Below, piece after piece: positions 6,071 through 6,995 of a DNA stretch of 6,995 nucleotides (position 1 is the stretch's first letter; each line of letters starts with the position of its first letter). The notes under the pieces were generated by a model, which was not told the origin of the DNA, ran no database searches, and saw nothing but the letters and a program-made list of their open reading frames with translations. The position numbers and the translations under genes were made by a program. This DNA is from Chryseobacterium gleum (GTDB lineage Bacteria > Bacteroidota > Bacteroidia > Flavobacteriales_D > Sanyastnellaceae), in NCBI GenBank assembly GCA_945897395.1, contig CAMDFE010000077.1, positions 1 through 6,995 on the forward strand, in the 5' to 3' direction.

Positions 6071-6473
6071 TCGTTTCCAATTGCTCGTCTGAAAGGAAGC
6101 GATAAGTAATTCGCTTCGGGAAGTCGTGTGTTGGATTTTCAAAAATCCATTCCGTTGAAGATGCTTTGGTGCAGGTGAAAGTTGTGCTTTTGTCTGCCTC
6201 TAACGGAGTGGCAATGTACACCCAATGATCATTATCGTAAACAATAACCGAATGTTCGTTCGGTAACTCGTTCGTTCCGTATTCTTCATAACTCACGTTG
6301 TAAAATGAAATGCCTTCAATAACCATTTCATCGGGCACCTTCGTCCATTCTTCTCTTCCAGTTAGTCCAACCCAGTTGCCTTGAATTTTCAATAAATAAG
6401 GAAGAAGGTCGGCTTGCGCGAACGCATTCATTCCAACCGAAATAAAAATTGCGAAGATGAGTAGCTTTTTCAT
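6000..6473 (-). CDS. Small secreted DUF6265-like protein
   Basis: A 157-residue exported protein. Residues 1-20 are a signal peptide (MKKLLIFAIF, cleavage near NAFAQ-AD). The mature part has the look of the DUF6265 family: an early GNWVG and EEWTKV, an IEGISFYNV strand, a paired-strand stretch ending WVYIATP, then FENPTHDFPKRITYRF at 111-126 with the signature ENPTHDFP, and a final strand LETTIDAG. The biochemical role of the family is not known; the fold is probably a small lipocalin-like or beta-barrel structure (inference). The start is supported by the signal peptide and by the gene lying only 13 bp after the rRNA methyltransferase stop, which suggests co-transcription. The last 23 residues are coded in the region that also encodes the end of the convergent CvfB-like gene, and the ending WKYWKKKI is unusually basic. 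Confidence 0.85.
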   Translation of the reverse strand: MKKLLIFAIFISVGMNAFAQADLLPYLLKIQGNWVGLTGREEWTKVPDEMVIEGISFYNVSYEEYGTNELPNEHSVIVYDNDHWVYIATPLEADKSTTFTCTKASSTEWIFENPTHDFPKRITYRFLSDEQLETTIDAGLGSDPKDAKVWKYWKKKI

Positions 6474-6486
6474 GAAGTCTAAAATA

Positions 6487-6995
6487 CTAAATTACTTCCA
6501 ATACCAAACCTTTCAAATATTCTCCTTCCGGATGGAAGATGCTAATCGGATGGTCTGCCCCTTGGTGCAACTGGTGAAGAATCTTCACGGTGCGTCCAAC
6601 AGAAATAGCAGAAGCCAAAAGAATAGAAGTGAATTGTTGCTTGTCGATTACCTGCGAGCAAGAGAACGTGAACAAGATTCCGCCGGGTTTAATCTGACGT
6701 AAAGCGGCTTCGTTAATTCTTCTGTAACCTTGAATGGCTTTGTGTTTCGCGCTTAAGTGTTTTGCGAATGCCGGAGGATCCAATACAATTACATCGTAAT
6801 CCTCTTCAATATTTTTCATGTATTCAACCGCGTCTGCTTGAATAAGCTTGTGCTTTGAAGTATCTAGATTGTTCAGTTTAATGTTGTTCTCTACTAAGGC
6901 AAGGGCCGAGGCGCTGCTGTCTAAACTGTGAACGAGGTTCGCTCCGTTTTTCAGGGCATACAAAGAGAATCCACCGCTGTAGCAAAACGTATTTA
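6487..6995 (-). CDS. rlmI: RlmI-like 23S rRNA methyltransferase, C-terminal catalytic part (5' end outside the window)
   Basis: The frame enters from the right edge, and 168 complete codons are visible. It holds the catalytic half of a class I SAM-dependent rRNA methyltransferase of the RlmI/YccW type (COG1092), which methylates a cytosine C5 in 23S rRNA in E. coli. Visible motifs, numbered from the first complete codon: SAM-binding motif I NTFCYSGGFSLYAL (1-14), acidic ribose-binding Asp25 in HSLDSSASAL, the QADA segment at 52-55, catalytic motif IV LDPPAF (71-76), the conserved GYRRINEAAL (89-98), PGGILFTFSCS (103-113), and the C-terminal family ending with ADHPIS and HPEGEYLKGL. Full-length relatives have about 390 residues, so the PUA and linker domains should lie beyond the window. 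A TTG at 6963 is not a start, because coding similarity continues upstream. It probably heads an operon with the DUF6265-like gene. Confidence 0.92.
   Translation of the reverse strand, partial: NTFCYSGGFSLYALKNGANLVHSLDSSASALALVENNIKLNNLDTSKHKLIQADAVEYMKNIEEDYDVIVLDPPAFAKHLSAKHKAIQGYRRINEAALRQIKPGGILFTFSCSQVIDKQQFTSILLASAISVGRTVKILHQLHQGADHPISIFHPEGEYLKGLVLEVI

Noticed and set aside
5645..6142. A 165-codon open frame on the minus strand opposite the CvfB-like tail
   Set aside because: It is a shadow of the CvfB-like gene. Its Ser/Pro/Leu-rich part is the complement of the purine repeat, it lacks coherent domain features, and it also overlaps the better-supported DUF6265-like gene in another frame.
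6247..6264. Hairpin ACCGAA / TTCGGT with a 6-nt loop inside the DUF6265-like gene
   Set aside because: Only six base pairs and no T-run. It is treated as chance, although it resembles the hairpin at 473-492.
1..6995. Search for CRISPR arrays, tRNA or rRNA genes, insertion sequences, phage or defence genes and riboswitches
   Set aside because: No direct-repeat array with spacers, transposase, inverted-repeat ends, structured RNA gene or known defence domain was seen. The window appears to be ordinary chromosome, and no undescribed multi-gene system could be supported.

Overview
The window looks like ordinary chromosomal DNA from a member of the Bacteroidota, most likely the Flavobacteriales. 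Three things point there: a secreted mosaic protein with a type IX secretion (T9SS) C-terminal sorting domain and SprB-like repeats, promoter elements of the Bacteroidota TAnnTTTG type, and A-rich rather than Shine-Dalgarno-like leaders. I did not recognise the species. Coding density is very high, and no stretch over 300 bases lacks a gene.

Layout. At the left, reading right to left, a secreted subtilisin-like (S8) protease gene (1858..215) overlaps by 4 bp the start of a second secreted-protein gene (218..1), which runs off the window. Diverging from the protease, with overlapping 5' ends, is a low-specificity L-threonine aldolase gene (1849..2883). Facing it is a 46-codon gene (3054..2914) that resembles the N-terminus of an XRE-type antitoxin without its DNA-binding domain. 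This small gene follows a large T9SS-secreted surface protein gene (4745..3108).

Right half. A 101-bp divergent promoter region (4746..4846) separates the T9SS gene from a CvfB-family S1-domain RNA-binding protein gene (4847..6070). The CvfB protein has a long charged C-terminal tail containing a 10-nt periodic purine tract. Its 3' end overlaps tail-to-tail by 71 bp a small secreted DUF6265-like protein gene (6473..6000). Only 13 bp separate the DUF6265-like gene from an upstream RlmI-like 23S rRNA methyltransferase gene (6995..6487, 5' end outside the window) on the same strand.

How the genes relate. Most look like independent housekeeping or envelope functions: glycine/threonine metabolism, RNA binding, rRNA modification, secreted protease and surface protein. 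The likely co-transcribed pairs are protease plus unknown secreted protein, and rRNA methyltransferase plus DUF6265-like protein. I see no defence system, mobile element, CRISPR array, RNA gene or biosynthetic cluster. The points most worth checking are the truncated antitoxin-like gene, the decanucleotide-periodic insert in the CvfB tail, the 71-bp antisense coding overlap and the apparently leaderless cvfB promoter.
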